Shown here: piece by piece, positions 1 through 8,271 of the stretch
Numbering within the stretch: the stretch's first letter is position 1
How the letters are laid out: every line of letters begins with the position of its first letter
Assembly: GCA_947471565.1 (NCBI GenBank)
Contig: CANIVT010000006.1
Span: 43,854-107,853, forward strand
DNA: 64,000 nucleotides
Source: Spartobacteria bacterium
Lineage (GTDB): Bacteria; Verrucomicrobiota; Verrucomicrobiia; Chthoniobacterales; UBA6821
Reading direction: 5' to 3'
Program-made: the position numbers and the translations under genes
The notes under the pieces: model-generated
What the model saw: only the letters and a program-made list of their open reading frames with translations
Database searches by the model: none
What the model was told of the DNA's origin: nothing

Positions 1-152
1 GCCATCAAAAGCGCCTCCTGCTCGGTGGGTGCCCCTCCCGTCGCGACCGAGAGACGCAGGAAGCTTACGGCCAGCACCGCAGCCCAGACGAGGAATGCCA
101 GAGGAAGGGACTGCTTGGCAGGGTGTGCGGCGTGTTTTTTATTCGTCGTCAT
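1..152 (-). CDS. N-terminal fragment of a membrane protein, possibly a glycosyltransferase
   Basis: Only the first 50 codons lie in the window; the gene continues past base 1. The reading begins MTTNKKHAAHPAKQS, a short basic cytoplasmic stretch, followed by a hydrophobic segment at about residues 16-33 that could be a first membrane helix. After the helix comes a short loop with PTEQEALL. That arrangement recalls the acidic loop after helix 1 in GT39/ArnT-type polyprenyl-sugar transferases, but this is only a resemblance. The ATG lies one base beyond the stop codon of the PAP2 gene, so the two are almost certainly cotranscribed. A PAP2 enzyme beside a lipid-linked sugar transferase would make sense, but the function is unproven. 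Confidence 0.5.
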   Translation of the reverse strand, partial: MTTNKKHAAHPAKQSLPLAFLVWAAVLAVSFLRLSVATGGAPTEQEALLM

Positions 153-153
153 C

Positions 154-852
154 TTAAGATGATCTCAGAAGCGAGGGATAGCGGAGGGAAAGGGCGGGGA
201 CCAGACGCGGTCCTAAGTGCCGCCAGAGGATCTCCACCACATTGACCGCAAGAATTCCCCCGATCAGCCCGAGTAGGAATCCTCCTAGCACATCGAGCGG
301 CCAATGGGCCCCCGTGTAGATCCGGGCGTAGCCGATAAGAAGGGCAAAGGGGAGGTAGAGCGCCCCGCGCCACCCAAAAAAGAGGATGAGCACCGTGGCC
401 ATGGCCATGTTGTTGGCGGCATGTCCTGAGGGGAACGATTTACCGCTAATTCCCTCCGCCGCGAGCTGACCTGAGACTTCAGGTCCCTCCGTTCCGTGGG
501 GAAAGCTCACCATCGGTTCAGCCAGCAAGCCGGCGATTTTTGGAAACCCACAGGGAGCAGGGCCGAGCGCGACCATCCGCACTCCGGGCTCAACCTGACT
601 CGGACGTGGGCGGGCAACAGCGTGCTTGAGGAGATTCACCCCAATCCCGTCGGAGAGGCCGATCGCCAGTCCCGCCGCAAGGATTGCCGCACGCAGTCGG
701 AAATTCCCGAACACCACGGCCAGCACGACGAGCAGGAGAAGCCAGATTTTCCATGCACCGAAATCCGAAACGAAGGCCAGCATCCGGTCGGCCCACGGCG
801 CCGTCCAGACGCGGTTGATCAGGATCTCAAAATACTGATCCAGAGAAAACAT
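154..852 (-). CDS. PAP2-family membrane phosphatase
   Basis: This is a 232-residue integral membrane phosphatase of the PAP2 superfamily (phosphatidic acid, undecaprenyl pyrophosphate or lipid A phosphate class). All three signature blocks are visible: KHAVARPRP (residues 76-84, the KX6RP motif), PSGH (141-144) and ARIYTGAHWPLD (176-187) with catalytic Arg, His and Asp. Hydrophobic helices fill the spaces between them. The ATG at 852 was chosen because it lies four bases after the stop of the M20 gene; an upstream ATG at 927 would overlap that gene by 71 bases. It sits in a leftward operon between the M20 peptidase and a membrane protein. The substrate cannot be read from sequence; recycling of a lipid carrier is a reasonable guess. 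Confidence 0.88.
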   Translation of the reverse strand: MFSLDQYFEILINRVWTAPWADRMLAFVSDFGAWKIWLLLLVVLAVVFGNFRLRAAILAAGLAIGLSDGIGVNLLKHAVARPRPSQVEPGVRMVALGPAPCGFPKIAGLLAEPMVSFPHGTEGPEVSGQLAAEGISGKSFPSGHAANNMAMATVLILFFGWRGALYLPFALLIGYARIYTGAHWPLDVLGGFLLGLIGGILAVNVVEILWRHLGPRLVPALSLRYPSLLRSS

Positions 853-856
853 GCGA

Positions 857-1960
857 TCAGAGGGATCCAAGGAACTTTGCGAAGAAGTCGGCGCCGGCCT
901 CAAGGTCGGCGACGGAGATCCATTCATCGGCGGTGTGGGCCTGCGCGATGGATCCGGGACCTAGCGCGACGGCGGGCATTCCCTTCTCGGCAAAGACCGC
1001 CGCATCGCAGAACCACGGTGCACCGACGGGCACGGCACCATGCGCTGCGAGTTTCATGATGAGCGGGTGGGTCGGATCTGTGTAAAGGGGAGCCGATCCC
1101 TGATGGTCGAGTATGACCAGCGGAGCGGCCTCCCGCAGGAGGGCAATGAGGCGATCTGGATCCTCACCCGGGATGACCCGGATATCGATGGTCGCCTCAC
1201 CATAATCGGGGACAATGTTCGTCTTGGATCCGCCACGGATGGTTCCCAAGCTCAGGGTGGAGCGGCCGAGGAGTGGATGCTCACAGCGGAAGAGTTCGGG
1301 GATCACCGTCGCACGAATCGCCTCGATGGCTGAGGTCAGCTTGTAGATAGCATTCTCTCCGCGCTCTGGTGCAGAGGCATGGACGGCCTTGCCATGGGCG
1401 GTCAGGGTGACCCAGAGGGAGCCCTTGTGGGCGTGGACGGTCTTGAGATCCGTGGGCTCTCCGGCGATCACGAAGTCAAAATTCTCTTGCGCGGCGAGTG
1501 CCTTGGCTCCGTGCTGGCCTGATTCCTCGCCCATCAGTCCGGCGAACCAGATCTCGTAACCCAGCGTCGGCAGGATATCGCGGCATCGGGCAAGGCCGGC
1601 AAGCATCGTGGCCATCGGCCCCTTGGTGTCGCTGGCACCTCGTCCCCAGAGCTTGCCGTCGCGCACCTCTCCGGAGAAAGGGTCGATCGTCATCCCGACC
1701 ACGCTGACGGTATCGGTGTGGGGGGCCAGAAGAAGCCGGGGCTTCCCCGGACGATCCGAGGGGAAGCGGGCAACCACGTTGGGACGCCCCGTCAAAACCT
1801 CGCGGAGGGAAGCCTCGGCACCAAACCCCTTCAGGATATCGGCCAGATGCTCGGCAATACGGGCCTCACCCGGCTCGGAAACACCGGGATCCCCCTCGGG
1901 ATTCACACTCGGGATACGGATCAGGTCCCCGAGGAGCGAAACCGGGGAGAGAGTTGTCAT
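857..1960 (-). CDS. M20-family metallopeptidase/deacylase (ArgE/DapE-like)
   Basis: This 367-residue cytoplasmic zinc hydrolase belongs to the M20 family, which includes acetylornithine deacetylase, succinyl-diaminopimelate desuccinylase and carboxypeptidase G2. Metal-site motifs are APHTDT (His81, Asp83), GRGASDTKG (bridging Asp111) and GEESG (Glu145 catalytic, Glu146 ligand). A dimerisation-type insert follows (VHAHKGSLWV, SAPERGEN), and the C-terminal QAHTADEW supplies the last His ligand. It has no signal peptide. Its length fits ArgE or DapE, but the sequence alone does not separate them. It is the first gene of a leftward group with the PAP2 gene and is divergent from alr. The start is preceded by CTCACC rather than a Shine-Dalgarno sequence. 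Confidence 0.85.
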   Translation of the reverse strand: MTTLSPVSLLGDLIRIPSVNPEGDPGVSEPGEARIAEHLADILKGFGAEASLREVLTGRPNVVARFPSDRPGKPRLLLAPHTDTVSVVGMTIDPFSGEVRDGKLWGRGASDTKGPMATMLAGLARCRDILPTLGYEIWFAGLMGEESGQHGAKALAAQENFDFVIAGEPTDLKTVHAHKGSLWVTLTAHGKAVHASAPERGENAIYKLTSAIEAIRATVIPELFRCEHPLLGRSTLSLGTIRGGSKTNIVPDYGEATIDIRVIPGEDPDRLIALLREAAPLVILDHQGSAPLYTDPTHPLIMKLAAHGAVPVGAPWFCDAAVFAEKGMPAVALGPGSIAQAHTADEWISVADLEAGADFFAKFLGSL

Positions 1961-2036
1961 GGTGAGGCAGGATAGGGCGAGCCCTTGGTCTTGAAAAGTG
2001 AAACAGCCCTCCTCTTTAGGGGATCATTTTTAGACG

Positions 2037-2058
2037 ATCGGATTTGCATGAATCCGAT
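2037..2058. promoter_or_regulatory. Perfect dyad in the M20/alr divergent intergenic region
   Basis: Two 8-base arms, ATCGGATT and AATCCGAT, flank a TGCATG centre that itself holds TGCA, giving a 22-base near-palindrome. It lies 38 bases before the alr start and 77 bases before the start of the divergent M20 gene, a usual position for a repressor or activator operator. A short T-run follows, so a weak intrinsic terminator is possible, but no rightward gene ends here. No regulator is encoded nearby, so the ligand is unknown. Confidence 0.4.
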
Positions 2059-2095
2059 GCTTTTCCCGAAAAATACTCTGAGGCATGATCAGGGA

Positions 2096-3205
2096 ATGCC
2101 TCGACGTCTTTCAACCGCCCCCGACCGAACTTGGCTCGAGATCGATCGTAGCGCGCTCCGCCACAACCTGAAGGCCATCCGAAAGCTGGCCGGCAAGGCT
2201 GGGATCATGGCGGTGGTCAAAGCCAATGCCTACGGCCACGGACTCGAAGAGGTCGCTCGAGTCCTCGCTGGCGGTGTGGAGGTCTTTGCCGTGGCCTCGC
2301 TGGGGGAAGCCATCCAACTCCGAAAGGTACTGAAGAGGGTTCCGATCCTACTCCTTAGCGCCGCCCTCCCAGCGGAATACCGTGAAATCGCACGGCAAGG
2401 CTTCATCCCAACTCTTTCCTCCATCGAGGAGGCACGTCTTTTTGCCCGCTCGGCTCCCAAGGAAGCCCCAGTCCACTTCAAGGTCGACACCGGCATGGGA
2501 CGCCTCGGAGCCCTGCCTCACGAGGCGCTTACGATACTCAAGGCCATCCTCAAGGCGGGGCTTCAAGTCCAAAGCATCTCGACCCATCTCTCCTCCGCAG
2601 ATAGCGACGTGAAGACCACACGCCGTCAGTTGGCAACCTTCGCCGACCTCCTTGAAGAACTCCAACAACTCGCGCCGAAGGCGGCGATCCACGCGCTCAA
2701 TTCCGCAGGCACCATGCTCCATGCCTCCGAGGAGGGGGATCTGGTCCGTATTGGACTCGCGCTCTACGGAGTTTCTCCACTTCCATCATTCCAGAAGCTG
2801 TTACGCCCCGTCCTCTCCTGGAAGGCGCGGATCACCTTTCTGAACGATATCCCGAAGGGCCACCGCGTCAGCTACGGCGGCACCTTCACCGCACCCCGTG
2901 CCATGAAGGTCGCGGTCCTTCCCGCAGGATATGCCGACGGCTATCCCCGACAGGTTTCGGGCAAGGGGGCGGAAGTCCTCATCCGGGGGAAACATTGTCC
3001 CGTGATCGGCCGCGTCACCATGGATCAGATCATGATTGATGTGTCAAAAATCCGTGGAGTAAAAGTCGGCGACGAGGCGGTCCTTGTCGGCAAACAGGGG
3101 CGCGAGGAACTCACCGCCACCGAGGTCGCCGCTAAGGCCGACACGATTCCCTGGCATCTGTTCTGCGGGATTACCGGCCGCGTGGCCTACCGATACAAAG
3201 GTTGA
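2096..3205 (+). CDS. alr: Alanine racemase
   Basis: A 369-residue PLP enzyme that interconverts L- and D-alanine for peptidoglycan synthesis in the cytoplasm. The N-terminal TIM barrel carries the PLP lysine in VVKANAYGHG (Lys42). The second catalytic base is in RVSYGGTF (Tyr260), and the C-terminal beta domain has the family motif GRVTMDQIMID. Length is typical. The ATG at 2096 starts directly before the conserved WLEIDRSALRHN segment; longer in-frame extensions back to 1985 run through the intergenic dyad and carry no family sequence. The gene is monocistronic and divergent from the M20 operon. Confidence 0.97.
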   Translation: MPRRLSTAPDRTWLEIDRSALRHNLKAIRKLAGKAGIMAVVKANAYGHGLEEVARVLAGGVEVFAVASLGEAIQLRKVLKRVPILLLSAALPAEYREIARQGFIPTLSSIEEARLFARSAPKEAPVHFKVDTGMGRLGALPHEALTILKAILKAGLQVQSISTHLSSADSDVKTTRRQLATFADLLEELQQLAPKAAIHALNSAGTMLHASEEGDLVRIGLALYGVSPLPSFQKLLRPVLSWKARITFLNDIPKGHRVSYGGTFTAPRAMKVAVLPAGYADGYPRQVSGKGAEVLIRGKHCPVIGRVTMDQIMIDVSKIRGVKVGDEAVLVGKQGREELTATEVAAKADTIPWHLFCGITGRVAYRYKG

Positions 3206-3293
3206 GGCGTCCGGAGGACGCGAGAAGGCTGTTAGGAAAAACTGCAGGACCTCGCGCGGAGTCGCGGAGAACGCAGGGGGGGCTTCGGATCTC

Positions 3294-3401
3294 CAGGACG
3301 CGTTAAGATTGGATGCAGGGCAAGGCGGCCGAGTGCAGCCGTAGCAAAACCTACGGCAAGTGAAGACCAACGCCGCCGTGCGCCAATCTTACGCGCTCCT
3401 G
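3294..3401. repeat. Nested palindromic element at the 3' end of the IIA-like gene
   Basis: Outer arms of about 19 bases (CAGGACGCGTTAAGATTGG at 3294-3312 and its imperfect complement at 3383-3401) enclose an inner hairpin GCCGTAG-CAAAAC-CTACGGC near 3339-3358. Short GGCGG/CCGCC complements lie between them, so the whole 108 bases could fold into one long stem. This resembles REP or MITE-like extragenic palindromes. The right arm contains the last codons and stop of the leftward IIA-like gene. No second copy was seen in this window. Confidence 0.6.
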
Positions 3402-4186
3402 TAGGCGATGCAGGAGTGCAGGACGCGCTCCTTCGCATAATGCTCGCTAGAACGCAGGACCACATGGAGCTTCTCCTTGGAAGCGCGTCCCTGCTTGGAA
3501 AGCTCTACGGCGAGATCGGCAACCTGCTCGATCTCGGCGACAAGTTCGGCATTCTGGCCAAGGATCACCGGGGCGGCACCAGCTGAAAGAAGGATGCTGA
3601 CGGGGTAAATCATCCCGGAGACGGCTCCAGGAATTTCGGTGATTCGGGCCTCGGCCCCTGCAGCTGCCTCGGCGTGACGGACCTCGAGCTGGATCATCCG
3701 CGCGCGGGCCTCGGGGGTCACCGACTCGATGGCATGGGTGATCGCATCAAGCAGGGCATGCCGGACGTCCGAGAGATCCTCGAGTTCCTGGAGTTTTTGA
3801 AGTTCCTCGTTCTGATGGATGGCCTTGGCCAATTGGGAAATTTCCTTGAGATAGGAATTCCTCTGGGAATCGGGAACGAGGTACATCACCACCAGATGAA
3901 CGGGCACCCCGTCGGGTGACCCGTAATCGATACCGGTCGGGCTCCAACCGACCGAACAGAGCACCTCGCCGTCGTTTTCCGAGGTGGCATGGGGGCAGGC
4001 CCACCCCTTGCCGATACCGGTATTATGGAGTTTCTCCCTGCTCAGCGCTTTCTCGGTAATCCCCTCCTCGCTGACTTCGGGCACTGCCTCCAGCAGGGTC
4101 CCTAGGAATTCGAGGGCATCGGTCTTGATATTGTCGGGAAGTTCGACAAGACGACCTTCTTGGAGAGCGTTGAGGAGAGCTTTCAT
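3389..4186 (-). CDS. PTS EIIA type-2 (PtsN-like) protein with a C-terminal extension
   Basis: A 265-residue cytoplasmic protein. Residues 1 to about 150 match the mannitol/fructose/nitrogen-type IIA domain; the phosphoacceptor is His66 in GIGKGWACPHA, and the fold ends with an acidic-leucine helix and a DAITHAI segment. About 110 further residues form an extension not typical of PtsN, with helical E/A-rich stretches (RHAEAAAGAEAR). No EI, HPr or sugar permease is present, which argues for regulation rather than sugar transport. It lies 21 bases downstream of mgtA and is probably cotranscribed with it, so a role in cation homeostasis is plausible. EIIA-Ntr proteins of enterobacteria are known to act on K+ transport; the extension to Mg2+ here is inference. 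Its last codons lie in a palindromic repeat. Confidence 0.82.
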   Translation of the reverse strand: MKALLNALQEGRLVELPDNIKTDALEFLGTLLEAVPEVSEEGITEKALSREKLHNTGIGKGWACPHATSENDGEVLCSVGWSPTGIDYGSPDGVPVHLVVMYLVPDSQRNSYLKEISQLAKAIHQNEELQKLQELEDLSDVRHALLDAITHAIESVTPEARARMIQLEVRHAEAAAGAEARITEIPGAVSGMIYPVSILLSAGAAPVILGQNAELVAEIEQVADLAVELSKQGRASKEKLHVVLRSSEHYAKERVLHSCIAYRSA

Positions 4187-4207
4187 GGAAACAGGCAGGG
4201 GGTTGTC

Positions 4208-6910
4208 TTAATCAATACCGAACTTCCTGGCAAACCATGCATTCACAGAATGCGTCAGGGTCACATAGCAGAGGATGGTGGCCAGGATGAAGAGCCAGAA
4301 AACCGGGGGAAGCGGCACCATGCCCAGGTACTTGGCAACGGGGGGGATGTAGGGAATCGAGGAGCCGATGGCGATGATGATCGCGGTGGAAAGAATGAGT
4401 GCCGGGCTGGCGCAGCTACCGAAGAAGGGAATCTTACGGGTGCGGATGACATGGACAATGAGTGTCTGGGTGATGATCGACTCAACAAACCAACCGGAAT
4501 GGAAGAGCGAGGCGGCGTAGGTGTCGTCATTAGCGACTCCGGGGCCTCCCGCAAAGCGGTGAAGCAACTCGGCCGGGGCGGCAAGATTGAGGTTGCTGCA
4601 CTTGAAGAACCAGAGCATCACGGCAAACGTCGTGTAATCGAAAAGGGAGCTGGTTGGTCCGACACACATCATGAACTTCTGGATATTTCCGAGATTCCAC
4701 TTGCGGGGCTTCTGCATGTACTCCTCATCAACGTTGTCGTAAGGAATACCGATCTGGGAGAAGTCGTAGAGCAAATTGTTGACCAGTACCTGAACGGGAA
4801 GCATTGGGAGGAACTTCAGGAAGTAGCTGCTTCCGACCATGGAGAACATGTTGCCGAAGTTGGAACTCGCGCCCATCCGGATGTACTTGATGATGTTGGC
4901 GAAGACCTTGCGCCCCTCCAGGATGCCGTCCTCAAGAACCATCAGGCTGCGTTCGAGCAGGATGATGTCGGCCGATTCCTTCGCAACGTCCACAGCCGTG
5001 TCGACCGAAATGCCCACATCGGCGACGCGCATCGAGAGGGCGTCATTGATGCCGTCCCCCATATAGCCGACGACATGGCCTCGCTTCTGGAGGGCGACGA
5101 TGATGCTTTCTTTCTGGGCGGGTGAGAGTCTAGCGAAAACGCTGGTCTTCTCGGCCAGTTCGCCGAGTGCCGCCTCGTCCATACCGACGATCATGTCGCC
5201 GGTGATGATTTTCCCAGCCTCGAGATGCACATCGCGGCAGATCTTGCCGGTGACAAGCGCGTTGTCGCCGGTGAGGATCTTGGTCGTCACCCCGTAATGG
5301 GCGAGCGAGGCGATCGCCTTCTGCGCGGACTCCTTTGGAGGATCCAGAAAGGCGATGTATCCGAGCAGGATCAGGTCGCTTTCGTCGGCGATGGAGAAAC
5401 TTCCCTTATCGCGCGGAAACTCGCGGTAGGCGATGCCGAGCACGCGGTATCCGTCACGACTCAGGGCCTCGAACTCCTCGAGAAGGTCGTTCTTGATGAG
5501 ATCGATCATCATGTAGACCTCGTCGTCGACCTGATAGTGGGTGCACGACTTGAAGATGTCCTCAACCGCCCCCTTGCAGATGAGGACGTGGTCTCCCTCG
5601 TAATCGACCACCACGGACATCCGCTTCCGCTGGAAATCAAACGGGATCTCGTCCACCTTGCGGCAGCCTCGGTCGACATCAAGATCGGTGTGCGAAAGAA
5701 CAGAGTTATCCAGCAGGTTCCGCAACCCCGTCTGGTAGTAGCTGTTCATGTAGGCGTAGCGCAGGACGTCCTCGCTCTGCCTGCCGGTCACATCGACATA
5801 TTTCTCCAGGATCACGCGGTCCTGGGTCAGTGTGCCGGTCTTGTCGGTGCAGAGAATGTCGATCGCCCCGAAGTTCTGGATCGCGTGGAGTTTCTTCACG
5901 ATCACCTTTTTGCGGGACATGGCCAGCGCCCCCTTGGCGAGGTTCACCGCCACCATCATCGGCAGCATTTCCGGCGTCATGCCGAGGGAGACCGCCAGAC
6001 CGAACATCAGGGCGCCCGACCAATCATGCTTTGTGACCCCGATGATCAGGAACACGACGCTCACCATCACGAGCATGAACCTGATCATGAGCCAGGTGAA
6101 TCCGGCGATACCGCGGTCGAAACTCGTCAGGACGGGAGCACTGCCGAGTTTCTCGGAAATGGATCCGAAATGGGTGCGTGTGCCGGTATTGACGACGACC
6201 GCCTTGGCGGTGCCGCTGACAACGTTGCTTCCCTGGAAGACGGCGTTCGTCATCTCGATCACCGCTTTGGAAGGTTCTACGGGCGTCTCTGCGTGTTTCT
6301 CGACCGGCATCGACTCACCGGTAAGCGATGATTGGCTAACAAAGAAATCCTTTGCAGTAAGCAGTCTCAAATCCGCCGGAATGATCGAACCGGCCTGCAG
6401 GACCACGATATCGCCGGGAACGATTTCGGCCATCGGGATCTCCTTCTCCACGCCGCTGCGGATAACATGGCAGTTCGTCTGGACCATGGCGTTGAGAGCC
6501 TCGACCGCCTTGCCCGACTTGCTCTCCTGATAGTAGGAAAGACCCACGGAGATCACCACCATCAGACCGACGATCGTTGCCGAGGCCGGATCGCCTGTGG
6601 CCATGGAGATAGCGGCGATGACCAGAAGTTGGATGACGAGCGGGTTCTTACACCTCGTCAGGATCTCCATGATGAATCCGTGCTTCTTTTTCTGCCCGAG
6701 GTCGTTGCTTCCCCATTCAGCCCGGAGTGACTCCACCTCCGATTCGTTCAACCCCTCGTCCCGTGTCTTCATGAGGAACAGCGAGTTCTCGGGTTGCTTG
6801 CAGCAGACTTCCAGCAACCTCTGCTCGTGCTCGGTGACGCTCTGGGAAGCCTCCTGTTTTGCCTTGGAAAGGCTGGCCGGGGTGATTTTTCCGAAGAGAT
6901 TCTTGGTCAT
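4208..6910 (-). CDS. mgtA: Magnesium-translocating P-type ATPase (type IIIB)
   Basis: A 900-residue P-type ATPase that imports Mg2+ across the inner membrane. Key sites are TGES (197-200, actuator), the subfamily motif TPEMLPM (312-318, membrane helix 4), phosphorylated Asp356 in DKTGTLT, and MGDGINDAL in the P domain. About ten membrane helices are spaced as in MgtA/MgtB. The ATG at 6910 was chosen over an earlier in-frame ATG (6958) because AGAAGG lies eight bases before it, one of the few good Shine-Dalgarno sites here, and because the conserved N-terminus begins there. A 99-base gap separates it from tyrS, room for a leader or promoter. The IIA-like gene follows 21 bases downstream. Confidence 0.96.
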   Translation of the reverse strand: MTKNLFGKITPASLSKAKQEASQSVTEHEQRLLEVCCKQPENSLFLMKTRDEGLNESEVESLRAEWGSNDLGQKKKHGFIMEILTRCKNPLVIQLLVIAAISMATGDPASATIVGLMVVISVGLSYYQESKSGKAVEALNAMVQTNCHVIRSGVEKEIPMAEIVPGDIVVLQAGSIIPADLRLLTAKDFFVSQSSLTGESMPVEKHAETPVEPSKAVIEMTNAVFQGSNVVSGTAKAVVVNTGTRTHFGSISEKLGSAPVLTSFDRGIAGFTWLMIRFMLVMVSVVFLIIGVTKHDWSGALMFGLAVSLGMTPEMLPMMVAVNLAKGALAMSRKKVIVKKLHAIQNFGAIDILCTDKTGTLTQDRVILEKYVDVTGRQSEDVLRYAYMNSYYQTGLRNLLDNSVLSHTDLDVDRGCRKVDEIPFDFQRKRMSVVVDYEGDHVLICKGAVEDIFKSCTHYQVDDEVYMMIDLIKNDLLEEFEALSRDGYRVLGIAYREFPRDKGSFSIADESDLILLGYIAFLDPPKESAQKAIASLAHYGVTTKILTGDNALVTGKICRDVHLEAGKIITGDMIVGMDEAALGELAEKTSVFARLSPAQKESIIVALQKRGHVVGYMGDGINDALSMRVADVGISVDTAVDVAKESADIILLERSLMVLEDGILEGRKVFANIIKYIRMGASSNFGNMFSMVGSSYFLKFLPMLPVQVLVNNLLYDFSQIGIPYDNVDEEYMQKPRKWNLGNIQKFMMCVGPTSSLFDYTTFAVMLWFFKCSNLNLAAPAELLHRFAGGPGVANDDTYAASLFHSGWFVESIITQTLIVHVIRTRKIPFFGSCASPALILSTAIIIAIGSSIPYIPPVAKYLGMVPLPPVFWLFILATILCYVTLTHSVNAWFARKFGID

Positions 6911-6973
6911 GGCAGACACCTTCTGTGCCAGTTCCGGCAAGGGTCGGGCAAGCCCCAACTCCCTGACGCGGCG

Positions 6974-6979
6974 ATTATG
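6974..6979 (-). promoter_or_regulatory. Candidate -10 box upstream of mgtA
   Basis: On the minus strand the tyrS-mgtA gap reads CCATAATCG; CATAAT matches five of six positions of the sigma-70 -10 consensus. No good -35 hexamer lies 16-18 bases before it. If real, the mgtA leader would be roughly 60 bases. The surrounding gap has no further gene or strong hairpin. Confidence 0.25.
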
Positions 6980-7009
6980 GTAAAATTGTTACAGGAACCT
7001 CAGTCGACC

Positions 7010-8188
7010 TTAGCCGATCCGCACTGCGTTGCGGCGATCCAACTTGAGAACACCGGCTTCCCCGACCGGAATGATTGCCTTCGGATCGGTAACCTTTTCT
7101 CCTTTCCAGGAAACACTCCCACCCTCCACGAGACGGCGGAGATCGCTCTTGGATTTCTTCCCCCCGAGCACACTCTCAAAGGCATTCACGCCCAGGGTAA
7201 TGATGTCACGGGGCAGGTCGGAAGGCGGGTTGTAGGAAGGGAGGTCGGCGGACTCGAGATCTTTTTTCGAGAAACGAAGCTCGAACTCCTCGCGGGCTCG
7301 CCCGGCCTCCGCAGTGGAGTGGAATCGGGCGGTCAGACGCTCGGCGAGGGACTTCTTGGCCTCCATAGGATGGGAATCTGCCGGGATCCGCTCATGGAGC
7401 AGGAGTCGGTAGTATTCCTCCATCTGGGCATCGGAGATGCTCATGAGTTTGCCAAACATTTCCCCGGCGGACTCGGTCACCCCGACGGCGTTGCCGAGGC
7501 TCTTGCTCATCTTCTGGACACCGTCGAGACCGGTCAGGATCGGCAGCATCATGGCCACCTGCTGGTGCATCCCCTCCTCGTGCTGGAGATCGCGGCCGAC
7601 GAGGATATTGAAAAGCTGGTCGGTGCCGCCGAGTTCGACATCGGCCTTGATCACGACCGAATCCCACCCCTGCATGATCGGGTACTGGATCTCGTGGGCG
7701 CGGACGGGCTGTCCCTTGTCGATGCGTTCCCGGAAATCCTCGCGCTGGAGCATCTGCTGGAGCGTCACGCGGCTGTCGAGGCGCATCACGTCCTGAAAGG
7801 TCATCTTGCCGAACCACTCGCCGTTGTAGCGGATCTCGGTCTTCTCCGGATCGAGGATCCGGAACGCCTGTTCCTGATAGGTCTTGGCATGTTCCATCAC
7901 CTGCTCGTGCGTGAGGTGGGGACGAGTCGCCGACCGACCGCTCGGATCACCGATCATCGCGGTGAAGTCGCCGATGATCAGAATGGCCTCGTGACCGAGC
8001 TCCTGGAACTGACGGAGCTTGGACAACCCGACCGTGTGCCCCAGATGAATGTCGGGAGAGGTGGGGTCGACCCCGAGTTTCACACGGAGCGGACGGCCCA
8101 AGGCGAGCTTGGCGGTAAGTTCCTTCTCGCTGAGAATCTGGGCGCAGCCCTGCATCAGGGCGGAAAGTTGTTCGGAAAACCGGCTCAT
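7010..8188 (-). CDS. tyrS: Tyrosyl-tRNA synthetase
   Basis: A 392-residue class I aminoacyl-tRNA synthetase that charges tRNA-Tyr in the cytoplasm. The HIGH motif appears as HLGH (48-51) and the KMSKS loop is intact at 226-230. The C-terminus (from about residue 325) is an S4-type RNA-binding domain, seen in LRRLVEGGSVSWKGEKV. The length fits the single-domain-tail bacterial form. The ATG at 8188 is preceded by CCTGCC rather than a Shine-Dalgarno sequence. It follows a small secreted protein gene on the same strand and precedes mgtA by 99 bases. Confidence 0.96.
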   Translation of the reverse strand: MSRFSEQLSALMQGCAQILSEKELTAKLALGRPLRVKLGVDPTSPDIHLGHTVGLSKLRQFQELGHEAILIIGDFTAMIGDPSGRSATRPHLTHEQVMEHAKTYQEQAFRILDPEKTEIRYNGEWFGKMTFQDVMRLDSRVTLQQMLQREDFRERIDKGQPVRAHEIQYPIMQGWDSVVIKADVELGGTDQLFNILVGRDLQHEEGMHQQVAMMLPILTGLDGVQKMSKSLGNAVGVTESAGEMFGKLMSISDAQMEEYYRLLLHERIPADSHPMEAKKSLAERLTARFHSTAEAGRAREEFELRFSKKDLESADLPSYNPPSDLPRDIITLGVNAFESVLGGKKSKSDLRRLVEGGSVSWKGEKVTDPKAIIPVGEAGVLKLDRRNAVRIG

Positions 8189-8271
8189 GGCAGGAGGCGA
8201 ATAAACCGCATTGCGGCGATTGCTGCAAACCTTTGGATCTCGCCGGTATTCGCATTCACCCGACGATTCCT

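Noticed and set aside
6911..6958. Upstream start for MgtA
   Set aside because: The ATG at 6910 has an AGAAGG box at eight bases and begins the conserved region; the earlier start has none.
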